Assembly (NCBI RefSeq): GCF_015163665.1
Contig: NZ_JADEUG010000006.1
Coordinates: forward strand, 62,001 to 126,000
Source of the DNA: Xenorhabdus sp. BG5
GTDB lineage: Bacteria > Pseudomonadota > Gammaproteobacteria > Enterobacterales > Enterobacteriaceae
Direction of reading: 5' to 3'
Length of the DNA stretch: 64,000 nucleotides
Position 1 is the stretch's first letter; every line of letters starts with the position of its first letter. The notes under the pieces are model-generated. The model worked only from the letters and a program-made list of their open reading frames with translations, made no database searches and was not told the DNA's origin. Positions 19,902 through 29,875 of this stretch are shown here, one piece after another. The translations under genes and the position numbers were made by a program.

Positions 19902-21341
19902 ATGATTTCTTTGAAAAAATGGCGTTTATTTCCACGTTCATTGCGCCAGTTGGTTGTTATGGCTTTCTGGTTGGTGTTATTGCCACTCTTGGTTTTGGCT
20001 TATCAGGCTTATCAAAGTCTTGATCAGCTGAGTACCCAGGCTGCTGAGATTAATCGTTCAACGCTGGTGGATGCCCGCCGTAGCGAAGCGATGGTTGGCG
20101 TCGCCCTTGAGATGGAGCGTAGTTACCGCCAATATTGTGTATTAGGCGATAGTCGGCTAGAAAAGCTTTATCAACGCCAATATCGGCAGTACATGAATAT
20201 GCTTGGTAATCAGATGGCGATGTTAGCTAATGCGGAGTATACGAAGAAATTCAATGAATTACTGTCGGGCTTGAGCAACATTACTTGTAGTAATGGGGTG
20301 CCAGAAGCAACTTCGTCTAAATTACTTGAAGAATTCTCCAGGGCTAATAATCTGTTGGTACAGGAAACCCGTAATATTATTTTTAGCCGTGGTGAACAAC
20401 TGCAAAAAGATATCGCCGATAAAGGGCAATTTTTCGGTTGGCAGAGCCTTATTTTATTCTTGTTAAGTGCTTTCTTGATAACCTTGTTTACGCGTATGAT
20501 CATTGGGCCAGTAAAAGGCATTGAACGGATGATCAATCGGCTTGGAGAAGGGCAATCATTGGAAAATCAGATTGATTCCTTTAAAGGACCACGGGAATTG
20601 CGATCATTGGCCCAACGCATTATTTGGCTGAGTGAGCGTTTATCCTGGCTTGAGTCTCAGCGTCATGAGTTTTTACGCCATATTTCCCACGAACTGAAAA
20701 CCCCTCTGGCAAGTATGCGTGAAGGAACAGAGCTATTGGCTGACGAAATTGCTGGGCCTCTGACAGCAGACCAAAGAGAGGTTGTCAGTATTTTGGATAG
20801 CAGTAGCAGGCATTTACAGCAGCTCATTGAGCAATTACTGGAATATAACCGTAAATTAGCGGATGGCGCTGCCGAACATCAGATTGTTTCTTTAAAAGAA
20901 ATTGTGGATGGTGTCGTATTATCACACCAATTGCCGGCGCGGACAAAAAATATTTACACTGAAATTCAATTAGATATGGATTATTGTTGGGCAGAGCCTG
21001 GTTTATTAACACGGGTGATTGATAATCTCTATTCCAATGCAGTGCACTATGGCGCTGAATCCGGTAACATTTGGATTGCGAGTCGGCAAGTGGGGAAAAA
21101 CCTTCAAATTGACATTGCCAATACAGGAACGCCTATCCCAGAGTTAGAGAAAAGTATGATCTTCGAACCATTTTACCAAGGAAAACTTCAACGAAAAGGT
21201 GCAGTTAAAGGAAGCGGCCTTGGTTTGAGCATCGCGCAAGATTGCATTAAACAAATGCAGGGGGAGCTTTGCCTGGTAGAATCCGAATTTGCTGATGTAT
21301 GTTTTCGAATTGAACTGCCATTAACCGCAGAGAATGACTAA
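19902..21341 (+). CDS. glrK: Sensor histidine kinase GlrK (QseE)
   Basis: GlrK is the inner-membrane kinase that phosphorylates GlrR in response to envelope signals. The 479-residue protein has TM1 at about 17-36, a periplasmic sensor domain, TM2 at about 179-201 and a HAMP linker. The HisKA box with H263 lies in FLRHISHELKTPLASMREG, and the HATPase domain includes DNLYSNAVHYG and KGSGLGLSIAQ. It leads the glrK-glrG-glrR operon directly downstream of glmY, whose promoter the system drives. Confidence 0.96.
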   Translation: MISLKKWRLFPRSLRQLVVMAFWLVLLPLLVLAYQAYQSLDQLSTQAAEINRSTLVDARRSEAMVGVALEMERSYRQYCVLGDSRLEKLYQRQYRQYMNMLGNQMAMLANAEYTKKFNELLSGLSNITCSNGVPEATSSKLLEEFSRANNLLVQETRNIIFSRGEQLQKDIADKGQFFGWQSLILFLLSAFLITLFTRMIIGPVKGIERMINRLGEGQSLENQIDSFKGPRELRSLAQRIIWLSERLSWLESQRHEFLRHISHELKTPLASMREGTELLADEIAGPLTADQREVVSILDSSSRHLQQLIEQLLEYNRKLADGAAEHQIVSLKEIVDGVVLSHQLPARTKNIYTEIQLDMDYCWAEPGLLTRVIDNLYSNAVHYGAESGNIWIASRQVGKNLQIDIANTGTPIPELEKSMIFEPFYQGKLQRKGAVKGSGLGLSIAQDCIKQMQGELCLVESEFADVCFRIELPLTAEND

Positions 21342-21346
21342 ATAAT

Positions 21347-22207
21347 ATGTATAACAGGTTTACTTACCGCTTTATGACGGAGACGGAACAGCAAAATATT
21401 GTGACTAACCCAATGAAAAAAAGGGTTGTCAGGCCATCTATCTTGGCACGTGCTTCGACCCTGCGCTTGCGGGCGATATTGTTATTGTGCGTTCCTTATT
21501 TGCTGGCAGGATGCGTTAAAACGGGTGGATCAGACAATTTGACAACCCTGGCGCAGTCTATCCTGCCAGAACAAAATGTCACCGATTATCGTCTTAAGGA
21601 TTGTGATGCAATCTGGGATATCACGAAGCCTGCGGCGATGGAAAACGGGCTTTATTGGTTGAGATTTATCGATTGTACGGATCGGTTGTCTTCGGCAGAA
21701 GCTCGTGAGACAGCGAAACGTTTTGCCCCAGAGACGCCGACTGATTGGCATCAAGTGCTTAAGCAAAGTATTTTAATTGGCAGGGCAACTTCTGTATTAG
21801 CTGAACGCAGGAAAACGGTGGAAAATTTTAATCAGTATAGCGCCCAATTCCCTATCGCTTTACGGCCATTACTCCAATTGTGGCGTGAGCAGCAATATCT
21901 GAAAATTAATCTTGCTGAAGAAAGAGCCAAATTCCAGCGTTTCCAGTCTGACAGTGATAACAAAATTGATCATCTGAAAGAAACACGAGCACGTTTAGAA
22001 TATGAGCTTCATTCAATGTCCCGCAAACTGGAAAATCTGACCGATATTGAACGCCAACTTTCCTCCCGTAAACAAGAACAAAGTAGTGTTGCTACTCCTA
22101 ATACGAACACGTCACCGGATGATAAAGCAGAACTGAAAGAGAAACCCGCCACAAACGCGGAAGCCAATCCTTCAGAAGAAAAATCAGAAGAAAAAGGAGC
22201 TGAATAA
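21347..22207 (+). CDS. glrG: Lipoprotein GlrG (QseG)
   Basis: This outer-membrane lipoprotein partners GlrK/GlrR. A signal peptide with the lipobox LLAGC is followed by a helical, coiled-coil-rich domain (LAEERAKFQRFQSDSDNKIDHL; RKLENLTDIERQLSSRK) and a low-complexity Lys/Glu tail. The latter block is nearly identical to E. coli QseG. Starts at 21347, 21374 and 21413 are all in frame and none has a good ribosome site; the ATG at 21413 gives the most ordinary signal peptide. The gene sits between the kinase and the regulator, 5 and 2 nt away. Confidence 0.88.
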   Translation: MYNRFTYRFMTETEQQNIVTNPMKKRVVRPSILARASTLRLRAILLLCVPYLLAGCVKTGGSDNLTTLAQSILPEQNVTDYRLKDCDAIWDITKPAAMENGLYWLRFIDCTDRLSSAEARETAKRFAPETPTDWHQVLKQSILIGRATSVLAERRKTVENFNQYSAQFPIALRPLLQLWREQQYLKINLAEERAKFQRFQSDSDNKIDHLKETRARLEYELHSMSRKLENLTDIERQLSSRKQEQSSVATPNTNTSPDDKAELKEKPATNAEANPSEEKSEEKGAE

Positions 22208-22209
22208 TA

Positions 22210-23547
22210 ATGACAGTACGCAATTCCGCCCATCTTCTTTTAGTTGATGATGATCCCGGCTTGTTAAAACTATTGGGAATGCGTTTGACCAGTGAAGGCT
22301 TTCGTGTCACGACCGCAGAGAGTGGTCATGAAGCGTTACGTATACTGGCGAGAGAAAAAGTAGATTTAGTGATCAGTGACTTACGCATGGATGAAATGGA
22401 TGGTATGGCACTGTTTGCCGAGATCCAGAAACAGCATCCCGGTATGCCTGTCATTATTCTGACTGCACATGGTTCTATTCCTGATGCGGTGGCAGCAACG
22501 CAGCAAGGGGTATTTAGTTTTCTGACCAAGCCTGTTGATCGTGACGCACTTTATAAAGCCATTGATGATGCACTGGAACTCTCAACGCCAGCCATTGATG
22601 GGCAATGGAGCGAAAAAATCGTCACCCGAAGCCCTTTGATGTTGCGTTTATTGGAACAGGCAAAGATGGTGGCTCAATCCGATGTGCGTGTTCTGATTAA
22701 CGGGCAAAGTGGAACCGGTAAAGAGGTATTGGCTCAAGCTATTCATCGGGCAAGTCCCAGAGTGAAGAAGCCTTTTATTGCTATTAACTGTGGAGCTTTG
22801 CCTGAGCAATTACTTGAATCTGAATTATTTGGTCATGCCAAAGGCGCGTTTACGGGGGCCGTCAGCAGTCGGGAAGGGTTATTTTTAGCGGCGCAAGGAG
22901 GAACATTATTCCTTGATGAGATTGGTGATATGCCGATGGCGCTGCAAGTTAAGCTTTTGCGAGTGCTACAGGAACGCAAGATTCGCCCATTGGGGAGTAA
23001 TCGGGATATCGACATTGATGTCAGAATTATTTCTGCAACCCACCGTGATCTGCCTAAAGCCATGCAACGTAATGAGTTTCGGGAAGATCTCTATTATCGA
23101 TTGAACGTTGTTAATTTGAAAATTCCTGCCTTAAACGAACGCGCTGAAGATATTCCTCTATTGGCTAATCATCTGTTACGTGACGCTGCCAAACGCCATA
23201 AGCCTTTTGTTCGCAGTTTTTCCACTACGGCCATGAAATGCCTGATGGCAGCAAGTTGGCCGGGCAATGTTCGTCAATTGGTTAATGTCATCGAACAGTG
23301 TGTGGCATTGACGATGGCTCCGGTCATTAGTGATGCTCTGGTTACTCAGGCATTGGAAGGGGAAAATACGGCATTGCCGACGTTCGTGGAAGCCCGTGGA
23401 CAGTTTGAACTGAATTACCTGCGTAAATTGTTGCAGATAACCAAAGGTAATGTGACCCATGCTGCCCGTATGGCAGGGCGTAACCGGACCGAATTTTATA
23501 AATTGCTGGCACGCCACGAGCTGGATGCTAACGATTTTAAGGAATAA
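22210..23547 (+). CDS. glrR: Sigma-54-dependent response regulator GlrR (QseF)
   Basis: GlrR activates glmY (and in E. coli rpoE) transcription with sigma-54 RNA polymerase. It has 445 residues. The receiver domain with phospho-acceptor Asp57 (ISDLRM) comes first. The AAA+ domain with Walker A GQSGTGKE (165-172) and the sigma-54 contact loop GAFTGA (212-217) follows. The C-terminal Fis-type helix-turn-helix is GNVTHAARMAGRNRTEFYKLL. An AGGAG precedes the ATG. Three TGTC-N10-GACA targets lie upstream of glmY in this window. Confidence 0.96.
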   Translation: MTVRNSAHLLLVDDDPGLLKLLGMRLTSEGFRVTTAESGHEALRILAREKVDLVISDLRMDEMDGMALFAEIQKQHPGMPVIILTAHGSIPDAVAATQQGVFSFLTKPVDRDALYKAIDDALELSTPAIDGQWSEKIVTRSPLMLRLLEQAKMVAQSDVRVLINGQSGTGKEVLAQAIHRASPRVKKPFIAINCGALPEQLLESELFGHAKGAFTGAVSSREGLFLAAQGGTLFLDEIGDMPMALQVKLLRVLQERKIRPLGSNRDIDIDVRIISATHRDLPKAMQRNEFREDLYYRLNVVNLKIPALNERAEDIPLLANHLLRDAAKRHKPFVRSFSTTAMKCLMAASWPGNVRQLVNVIEQCVALTMAPVISDALVTQALEGENTALPTFVEARGQFELNYLRKLLQITKGNVTHAARMAGRNRTEFYKLLARHELDANDFKE

Positions 23548-23654
23548 CTTTTCTGCTACCGCAAAAATTCTTACACTGGATAGAAATAAATTGCTTTGCT
23601 GCTAAAACCCAGTAAAGCAGATAGATGATTTATGGCCCAGGAGAGCCGCATTCT

Positions 23655-25277
23655 ATGAGTCGTACTCTTAATATCGCTCTTGCCCAGTTAAATTGGTTGG
23701 TAGGAGACATTGAAGGCAACAGCGAACGTATGTTGCAGACAGTTCGGGAGCAGCAGGCAAAAGGCGCTGATCTGGTTATGTTTTCTGAGCTGGCGCTGTC
23801 TGGCTATTTTCCTGAAGATTTGTTATTCCGTTCTGATTTACATCAGCGTTGCCATGAACAATTGGTACGTTTGCAACAAGCAAGCGCTCAGGTTGGTATC
23901 TTGGTAGGGCATCCGTGGCAACAGGATGGCAAACTTTACAACGCACTTTCCCTGTTTTGGCGAGGGGAAATTGTGGCTCGTTACTTCAAACAGTTATTGC
24001 CAAACTATGGCGTTTTTGATGAAGAGCGTTATTTCGACGCGGGTGATCAAAACTGTGTTATCCCATTCAAGGGTTATAACCTTGGTTTGTTGATTTGTGA
24101 AGATTTGTGGTTTGATGCCCCCATTGATGCCTTGAAACAGGCGGGGGCAGAAATCGTCTTGTCGATTAATGCTTCTCCTTATAATCGTGAAAAACCGAAT
24201 ATCCGTGGTACATTAATTAAGTCCCACTGCCAGCGTACTCATTTGCCAATTATTTATCTTAATCAGGTGGGTGGGCAAGATCAGCTCATCTTTGATGGTT
24301 GTTCTAAGGTCTTTGATGCTAATGGTGAAATCACCCATCGCATGGCGGCATTTGACGAACAGGTTGAGCAATGTCGTTTCAATGAGATGAACATTGAACC
24401 CATGGCAAATCCGATCCCTCAATTGCCACCTCTGGCGCAAATTTATAAGGCGCTGGTGCTGTCTGTACGTGATTATGTGCAAAAAAACGGTTTTAAAGGT
24501 GCTTTGCTTGGTTTGTCAGGCGGAATTGATTCAGGGTTGACATTGGCGATTGCCGTGGATGCTTTAGGTAAAGATCACGTGCAGGCGGTCATGATGCCAT
24601 TCCGCTATACCTCAGAAATGAGTATCCACGATGCCAGAGAACAAGCCAAATTGCTGGGGGTTGAATTTGACGTTGTTTCCATCGAACCCATGTTTGATGC
24701 GTTTATGGCACAGCTTGAACCCATGTTTGCGGGAACAGAAAAAGATACGACAGAAGAGAATTTACAGGCACGTTGCCGCGCAGTGATTTTAATGGCAATG
24801 TCTAACAAGCGTCGTCGCCTGGTATTGACTACCAGTAACAAAAGTGAATCGGCAGTGGGGTACTCAACCCTGTACGGCGATATGGCGGGTGGCTTTAATG
24901 CTTTGAAAGATGTTCCTAAAACGATGGTATTTGCATTGGCTAAATATCGTAATACCGTATCTCCGGCTATTCCTCAGCGTGTGATTGATCGTCCACCGTC
25001 AGCGGAGTTAGCACCAAATCAACTGGATCAGGACAGCCTTCCTCCCTATGACATTCTGGATGCGATTCTTGAAGGGTATGTTGAAAAAGATAAATCAGTG
25101 GCTGATCTGGTATTTGAAGGCTTCGATGAAGCCATTGTGCGCAAGGTGATCCGACTGGTTGACATCAATGAATATAAACGTCGTCAGGCACCGATTGGCC
25201 CACGCATTACGCAGCGTGATTTTGGTAAAGATCGGCGCTACCCGATTACTTCCGGTTTCGGACGTAAGAATTGGTAA
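23655..25277 (+). CDS. nadE: Glutamine-dependent NAD+ synthetase NadE
   Basis: NadE makes NAD+ from deamido-NAD+, ATP and glutamine. The 540-residue two-domain form has an N-terminal nitrilase-like glutaminase with the triad E45, K112 and C148 (LLICEDLW). The synthetase domain contains the P-loop GLSGGIDSG. It is unlike the single-domain ammonia-dependent NadE of E. coli. ATG 23655 matches the family start MSRTLNIALAQLNW; the frame's earlier ATG at 23625 is less likely. It is followed by glnB after 15 nt, placing a glutamine-using enzyme beside a nitrogen sensor. Confidence 0.95.
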   Translation: MSRTLNIALAQLNWLVGDIEGNSERMLQTVREQQAKGADLVMFSELALSGYFPEDLLFRSDLHQRCHEQLVRLQQASAQVGILVGHPWQQDGKLYNALSLFWRGEIVARYFKQLLPNYGVFDEERYFDAGDQNCVIPFKGYNLGLLICEDLWFDAPIDALKQAGAEIVLSINASPYNREKPNIRGTLIKSHCQRTHLPIIYLNQVGGQDQLIFDGCSKVFDANGEITHRMAAFDEQVEQCRFNEMNIEPMANPIPQLPPLAQIYKALVLSVRDYVQKNGFKGALLGLSGGIDSGLTLAIAVDALGKDHVQAVMMPFRYTSEMSIHDAREQAKLLGVEFDVVSIEPMFDAFMAQLEPMFAGTEKDTTEENLQARCRAVILMAMSNKRRRLVLTTSNKSESAVGYSTLYGDMAGGFNALKDVPKTMVFALAKYRNTVSPAIPQRVIDRPPSAELAPNQLDQDSLPPYDILDAILEGYVEKDKSVADLVFEGFDEAIVRKVIRLVDINEYKRRQAPIGPRITQRDFGKDRRYPITSGFGRKNW

Positions 25278-25631
<354 letters not shown>

Positions 25632-25656
25632 TCAAGCCACTAAAATCATCTGAAAA

Positions 25657-25744
25657 AAGTGATAACGGCAATATTATCGGTTAGCCCACACCCATAATGG
25701 GAGATGACGTGCGGAGATGTCCGATTTTCAATCCGTTATCACTT
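25657..25744. terminator. Long inverted repeat between glnB and loiP
   Basis: AAGTGATAACGG (25657-25668) and CCGTTATCACTT (25733-25744) are perfectly complementary over 12 bp around a 64-nt loop. The loop contains the nested pairs ATCGG/CCGAT and CCCAT/ATGGG. On the minus strand the distal arm runs into TTTTTT, suiting loiP termination. It could also be a mobile repeat; no ERIC match was evident. Confidence 0.5.
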
Positions 25745-25766
25745 ATCTTATATTGTACAGAACTTA

Positions 25767-26519
25767 TTATTTCTTATCTGCTGCGATACGATCACGAACG
25801 TGTTGAGCACGCTCCTGTGAAGGGGGGTGTGAATCAAACATGCTGGTTTCACCGCTGCCCAATTTAGCCAGTTTCTCGAAGCCGGTTGCTAAACCTTCAG
25901 TTTTGATATTACGTTTTTTCATCAGATCATAAGAGAAGTCATCAGCCTGACTTTCCTGATGCTGCGAGAACTGCGAGCTGATCAGTTTTTCACCCAGTGC
26001 TGCAAGCTGAGAATCGCTCAGTTGCGCGGCTACGCCACCGGCTGATGCAGCTGCGGTACGTGCAGCAACTGTAGCATAAGCAACCTGCATTGCTTTACGG
26101 GTGTGGCCCAGTGCAACGTGCCCCATTTCATGGCCCAGAACGCCTTCTACTTCATTGTTGTTCATCATGTCCATCAGGCCGCTGTATACACGCACACAAC
26201 CGTTAGCCATTGCCCATGCATTCACATCCTTAGTCAGATAAACTTTATAGTTAACCGATGTACCGTTAACTTCGTTACCTAATGCTTTGGCGATTTTGTT
26301 CAGACGCTTAGTATATTGGCTGGATGCTGGTGCAATTTTATTCTGTGCATCCATATCCTTACATGCTTGGTCAGATAACTGTTTGACATCAGAATCACTT
26401 AGTGTTGCCGCCTGGAATAATTGCATTCCAGAATGAGCCAGCATTCCCTGATCAATATTCTTACAACCTGTCAGAAGTGCAGCAGAAACAGCGACTGCAA
26501 CAAGAGCTTTAATTTTCAT
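25767..26519 (-). CDS. loiP: M48 metalloprotease LoiP (YggG)
   Basis: LoiP is an outer-membrane lipoprotein zinc peptidase of family M48. It has 250 residues from ATG 26519, which follows AAGGA about 10 nt upstream; an upstream in-frame ATG at 26549 is rejected. The lipobox LLTGC puts the acylated Cys at residue 19. HEMGH at 130-134 holds two zinc ligands and the catalytic Glu, and a downstream Glu in HQESQADDFSYD is the likely third ligand. The SGLMDMM and FDSHPPSQERA segments match E. coli LoiP. In E. coli the gene is elsewhere, so its place beside glnB is a rearrangement. Confidence 0.93.
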   Translation of the reverse strand: MKIKALVAVAVSAALLTGCKNIDQGMLAHSGMQLFQAATLSDSDVKQLSDQACKDMDAQNKIAPASSQYTKRLNKIAKALGNEVNGTSVNYKVYLTKDVNAWAMANGCVRVYSGLMDMMNNNEVEGVLGHEMGHVALGHTRKAMQVAYATVAARTAAASAGGVAAQLSDSQLAALGEKLISSQFSQHQESQADDFSYDLMKKRNIKTEGLATGFEKLAKLGSGETSMFDSHPPSQERAQHVRDRIAADKK

Positions 26520-26659
26520 AATATTGTTTTTCCTTTGCAATACATGCAACTATAGTTTTTTAAAAGCGTTAAAAGACTATGAATTTTGCTAAAAATAACA
26601 ATAGGAATAAACGCTAATATTTATGATTATGTGAATGCGGTAACATTTTTTAAAAATAA

Positions 26660-26875
26660 TTAAATCATAAACAAAATAATTAAATCATAAACAAAATAAT
26701 TTAGTTTAATTTTTTTTACTAAAGTGGCTTTTCGTTTATTTAAATGAGTTCTCAAAATGCCAGCTTGCTTTCTCTTACCGACGACGCTCATTGTCGAAAC
26801 AAAATTGTTCCCATTGAGGAAGGAAAATCGGAAAAAGTCTTTGATATAAAAGAAAATTTCAAATAACTTGTCCAT
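26660..26875 (-). CDS. Unknown 71-residue protein with repeat-encoded C-terminus
   Basis: I do not recognise this ORF. It has a very good ribosome site (AGGAG, 6 nt before the ATG on the minus strand). The N-terminus is aromatic and hydrophobic (FEIFFYIKDFFRF), the middle is basic (VGKRKQAGILRTHLNKRKATLVKKIK) and the end is hydrophobic (YFVYDLIILFMI). The last 14 codons lie in two tandem 20-bp repeats, and the stop falls in the second copy. The region is AT-rich. A small membrane-associated protein is possible; a chance ORF is not excluded. Confidence 0.4.
   Translation of the reverse strand: MDKLFEIFFYIKDFFRFSFLNGNNFVSTMSVVGKRKQAGILRTHLNKRKATLVKKIKLNYFVYDLIILFMI
26661..26700 (+). repeat. 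Tandem duplication of a 20-bp AT-rich unit
   Basis: TAAATCATAAACAAAATAAT occurs twice head to tail (26661-26680, 26681-26700). As 20 is not a multiple of three, the two copies are read in different frames by the minus-strand ORF they overlap. Confidence 0.9.
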
Positions 26876-26983
26876 AACCTGCTCCTTTTTAGATCGGTAT
26901 TTTATTGGTCTAAGATACTGATCTTGGAACAGGCTTTTAGTTCAATTTCCTATCCAGAATTCGGGTGTATTGGGTAAACCGTA

Positions 26984-28174
26984 CTAAATGACTTTATGTG
27001 GACCAAAACATTCGTAATGGATATATTGTTCATCAATGCCCATTGCCAGCAACTGCTTGGCGATATGTTGCATGAAAGCCACTGGCCCACAGAAATAGAA
27101 TTGCATCCCTGCCACCGCTATTGCATCCTTCACGAGAGAGAGATCCATAAGTTCGGTGTGTTGGTAATGTATGCCTTTCTGATCTCTCTCTCTGGGTTCA
27201 CGATACCAAACTTGTGAATACAAATTAGGCATAGACTGGGAAATTTCATTCACTTTATTTGCAAAAGCATGATAGCCGCCATGTTCTGCGGCGTGGAACC
27301 AATTTACTGAGCCAATATGATGCTGGTTATGCAGCGATTGCAGCATACTCATCATCGGTGTCAAACCAACCCCGGCAGAAATCAACGTAACTGGCGTATC
27401 AGATTGCACATCAAGGAAGAAATCACCGTATGGTGCTGCCAGCATCACAATATCCCCTTCCTGTACCTTATCGTGCAGGTAGTTTGAAATTTTGCCTTGA
27501 GGTTCACGCTTGATGGCAATTTGATAACTGGTTCCATTTGGGGCGGCGGTCAGCGAATATTGGCGGATTTCACGGTTTTCAAGTGCTGGATCTTCTATAT
27601 AGATCGCCAAATATTGCCCTGGTTTGTAATCCATGACCTTGCCACCATCAACAGGTACAAATTCAAAGCTAGTGATGACATCACTTTGTGGTTGTTTCCG
27701 GCTAACACGAAACTGACGCAGATCACGCCAACCACCTTCCAGGGATTCACCACTTTGATAAATTTCCTCTTCACGATTGATAAAGACATTAGCTAATACG
27801 TTGTAGGCTTTTCCCCAGGCGCTGAGAACTTCGTCACCGGGATGAAACATTTCATCAATCGTTGCCAGCAGGTGCTTACCTACAATTTGATAATGCTCAG
27901 GTTGAATACTGAGGCTGGCATGTTTATGGGCGATTTTTTCTACGGCAGGTAAGAGTGCTGACAGATTATCGATATTGCCAGCATAAGCGCAAAGGGCATT
28001 GAAAAGTGCTTCACGCTGATCACCGTTGATCTGGTGACTCATATTAAAAATATCTTTTAATTCAGGATTATGCTTGAACATACGTTCGTAAAAATGCGCA
28101 GTTAGCTTAGGGCCTGTAGAAACAATTAATGGAATGGTCGATTTGATGGTTGCGATAACTTGGCTATCTAGCAT
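26984..28174 (-). CDS. hmp: Flavohemoglobin / nitric oxide dioxygenase Hmp
   Basis: Hmp oxidises NO to nitrate with NAD(P)H and O2, protecting against nitrosative stress. It has 396 residues, equal to E. coli. The N-terminal globin has proximal His85 (HKHASL), followed by the FAD domain (REIRQYSLT) and the NAD domain ([15 protein letters not shown]), ending [11 protein letters not shown] 28174 has AGGAG 8 nt upstream; the earlier ATG at 28198 is not needed. An NsrR box lies 42 nt upstream of the start codon, and glyA is divergent, as in E. coli. Confidence 0.97.
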   Translation of the reverse strand: MLDSQVIATIKSTIPLIVSTGPKLTAHFYERMFKHNPELKDIFNMSHQINGDQREALFNALCAYAGNIDNLSALLPAVEKIAHKHASLSIQPEHYQIVGKHLLATIDEMFHPGDEVLSAWGKAYNVLANVFINREEEIYQSGESLEGGWRDLRQFRVSRKQPQSDVITSFEFVPVDGGKVMDYKPGQYLAIYIEDPALENREIRQYSLTAAPNGTSYQIAIKREPQGKISNYLHDKVQEGDIVMLAAPYGDFFLDVQSDTPVTLISAGVGLTPMMSMLQSLHNQHHIGSVNWFHAAEHGGYHAFANKVNEISQSMPNLYSQVWYREPRERDQKGIHYQHTELMDLSLVKDAIAVAGMQFYFCGPVAFMQHIAKQLLAMGIDEQYIHYECFGPHKVI

Positions 28175-28215
28175 GGGGATCTCCTGAATTTTTCTCACAT
28201 AAAGCTGAAATCTAT

Positions 28216-28238
28216 AAGTTGTATTTTAAATGCAACTT
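28216..28238 (-). promoter_or_regulatory. NsrR operator of hmp
   Basis: A 23-bp palindrome with half sites AAGTTGTATTT and AAATGCAACTT around a central T. It matches the NsrR consensus (AAGATGYATTT-N-AAATRCATCTT) except for one symmetrical base in each arm. Relief of NsrR repression by NO should induce hmp. The 336-nt hmp-glyA spacer also holds the PurR box. Confidence 0.85.
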
Positions 28239-28410
28239 ATAGGATTTGGGAATATCTCACATTGAGAAAAGGAAATTATCTCACCTTAAGTCAAAAAAAT
28301 AGAATTTTAATCACAATGAATCGGGGCCAGGATCACAAATATCAGTAATAAATCCGTAATCATTAGCGAAACAGTAGGTTATTTAGCTGCTAATGGGCTG
28401 TCAGGGTGCA

Positions 28411-28426
28411 ATGCAAACGTTTGCGT
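28411..28426 (+). promoter_or_regulatory. PurR box upstream of glyA
   Basis: ATGCAAACGTTTGCGT matches the PurR consensus ACGCAAACGTTTGCGT at 15 of 16 positions and is centred about 116 nt before the glyA ATG. E. coli glyA is also a PurR target. Confidence 0.85.
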
Positions 28427-28534
28427 AATTTATTTTGTCAAGACTATCTCATTCGATAAAAAGAGTTTACACTGTGTGCCATTCTGGCCCTCAGGGGTAT
28501 TTTTTTAGAGATGTAGCTGAGTCAGGAGAACCAA

Positions 28535-29788
28535 ATGTTAAAGCGTGAAATGAATATTGCGAATTACGATCCCGAACTGTGGCAAGCGATGGAACAGGAA
28601 GTTTGTCGTCAAGAAGAACACATTGAATTGATTGCTTCTGAAAACTACACCAGCCCAAGAGTCATGCAGGCACAAGGCTCTCAGCTTACTAACAAGTATG
28701 CGGAAGGTTATCCGGGTAAACGTTACTACGGTGGCTGTGAGTATGTCGATGTAGTTGAACAGCTTGCAATTGACCGCGCAAAAGCGCTGTTTGGTGCAGA
28801 TTATGCTAATGTCCAGCCACACTCTGGTTCTCAGGCAAATGCTGCGGTGTATATGACACTGCTAAAACCCGGCGATACGGTTTTAGGGATGAATCTGGCG
28901 CATGGTGGCCATCTGACTCACGGCTCTCCAGTTAACTTCTCTGGTAAACTTTATAACATCGTGCCTTATGGTATTGATGAAAATGGCAAAATTGATTACG
29001 ACGATATTCGTAATCAAGCGCAAAAACATCAGCCTAAAATGATCATCGGTGGCTTCTCTGCGTATTCTGGCGTTGTCGATTGGGCGAAGATGCGTGAAAT
29101 TGCGGATGAAATCGGCGCCTATCTGTTCGTTGACATGGCTCACGTAGCAGGTCTGGTTGCCGCAGGGGTTTATCCAAACCCAGTACCTCATGCACACGTT
29201 GTGACAACCACAACGCACAAAACATTGGCTGGCCCACGTGGCGGCTTGATTTTGGCGAAAGGTGGCGATGAAGCGTTTTACAAGAAACTGAATTCCTCTG
29301 TTTTCCCTGGTTCCCAGGGTGGTCCGTTGATGCACGTTATTGCTGGTAAGGCAGTTGCATTGAAAGAAGCGATGGAGCCTGAATTCAAAGCTTACCAACA
29401 CCAAGTTGCTAAGAACGCGAAAGTGATGGTAGAAGTATTCCTGCAACGCGGTTACAAAGTGGTTTCTGGAGAAACCGAAAACCATTTGTTCTTGCTGGAT
29501 CTGGTGGACAAAGACATTACGGGTAAAGATGCTGATGCGGCCTTGGGACGTGCCAATATCACCGTTAACAAAAATAGCGTACCTAATGATCCACGCAGCC
29601 CATTCGTCACCTCTGGTATCCGTATCGGAACACCTGCAATTACCCGCCGTGGCTTCAAGGAAGCAGAATCCCGTGAACTGGCTGGCTGGATGTGTGATGT
29701 GATGGATAACATCAATGATGAAGCAGCCATTGAAAGTGTTAAGCAAAAAGTATTAGATATCTGCGCAAAATATCCGGTTTACGCATAA
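28535..29788 (+). CDS. glyA: Serine hydroxymethyltransferase GlyA
   Basis: This PLP enzyme interconverts serine and glycine and charges tetrahydrofolate with one-carbon units for purine and methionine synthesis. Its 417 residues equal E. coli. The PLP-binding Lys is in [17 protein letters not shown]. The substrate-binding segments [11 protein letters not shown] and the H/Y motif [11 protein letters not shown] are intact. An AGGAG ribosome site precedes ATG 28535. The PurR box upstream ties it to the purine regulon along with purL. Confidence 0.98.
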   Translation: MLKREMNIANYDPELWQAMEQEVCRQEEHIELIASENYTSPRVMQAQGSQLTNKYAEGYPGKRYYGGCEYVDVVEQLAIDRAKALFGADYANVQPHSGSQANAAVYMTLLKPGDTVLGMNLAHGGHLTHGSPVNFSGKLYNIVPYGIDENGKIDYDDIRNQAQKHQPKMIIGGFSAYSGVVDWAKMREIADEIGAYLFVDMAHVAGLVAAGVYPNPVPHAHVVTTTTHKTLAGPRGGLILAKGGDEAFYKKLNSSVFPGSQGGPLMHVIAGKAVALKEAMEPEFKAYQHQVAKNAKVMVEVFLQRGYKVVSGETENHLFLLDLVDKDITGKDADAALGRANITVNKNSVPNDPRSPFVTSGIRIGTPAITRRGFKEAESRELAGWMCDVMDNINDEAAIESVKQKVLDICAKYPVYA

Positions 29789-29814
29789 TTTAAATAAAAT
29801 GTAGTTTAGTAATA

Positions 29815-29852
29815 AGCCCGACTCATAACGTTAGTTTTGAGCGGGTTTTTTT
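29815..29852 (+). terminator. glyA terminator
   Basis: CCCG-A-CTCA pairs with TGAG-CGGG with one bulged base, followed by TTTTTTTAT. Confidence 0.8.
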
Positions 29853-29875
29853 ATATTAAAAACGGGGGCATTTGG

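Noticed and set aside
25657..25744. ERIC element
   Set aside because: The arms do not match the ERIC inverted-repeat ends that I know. Only the generic inverted-repeat description is kept.
28883..29746. 287-codon open frame antisense to glyA
   Set aside because: It mirrors the codon structure of a highly conserved gene on the other strand, has no ribosome site, and its translation resembles no protein family.
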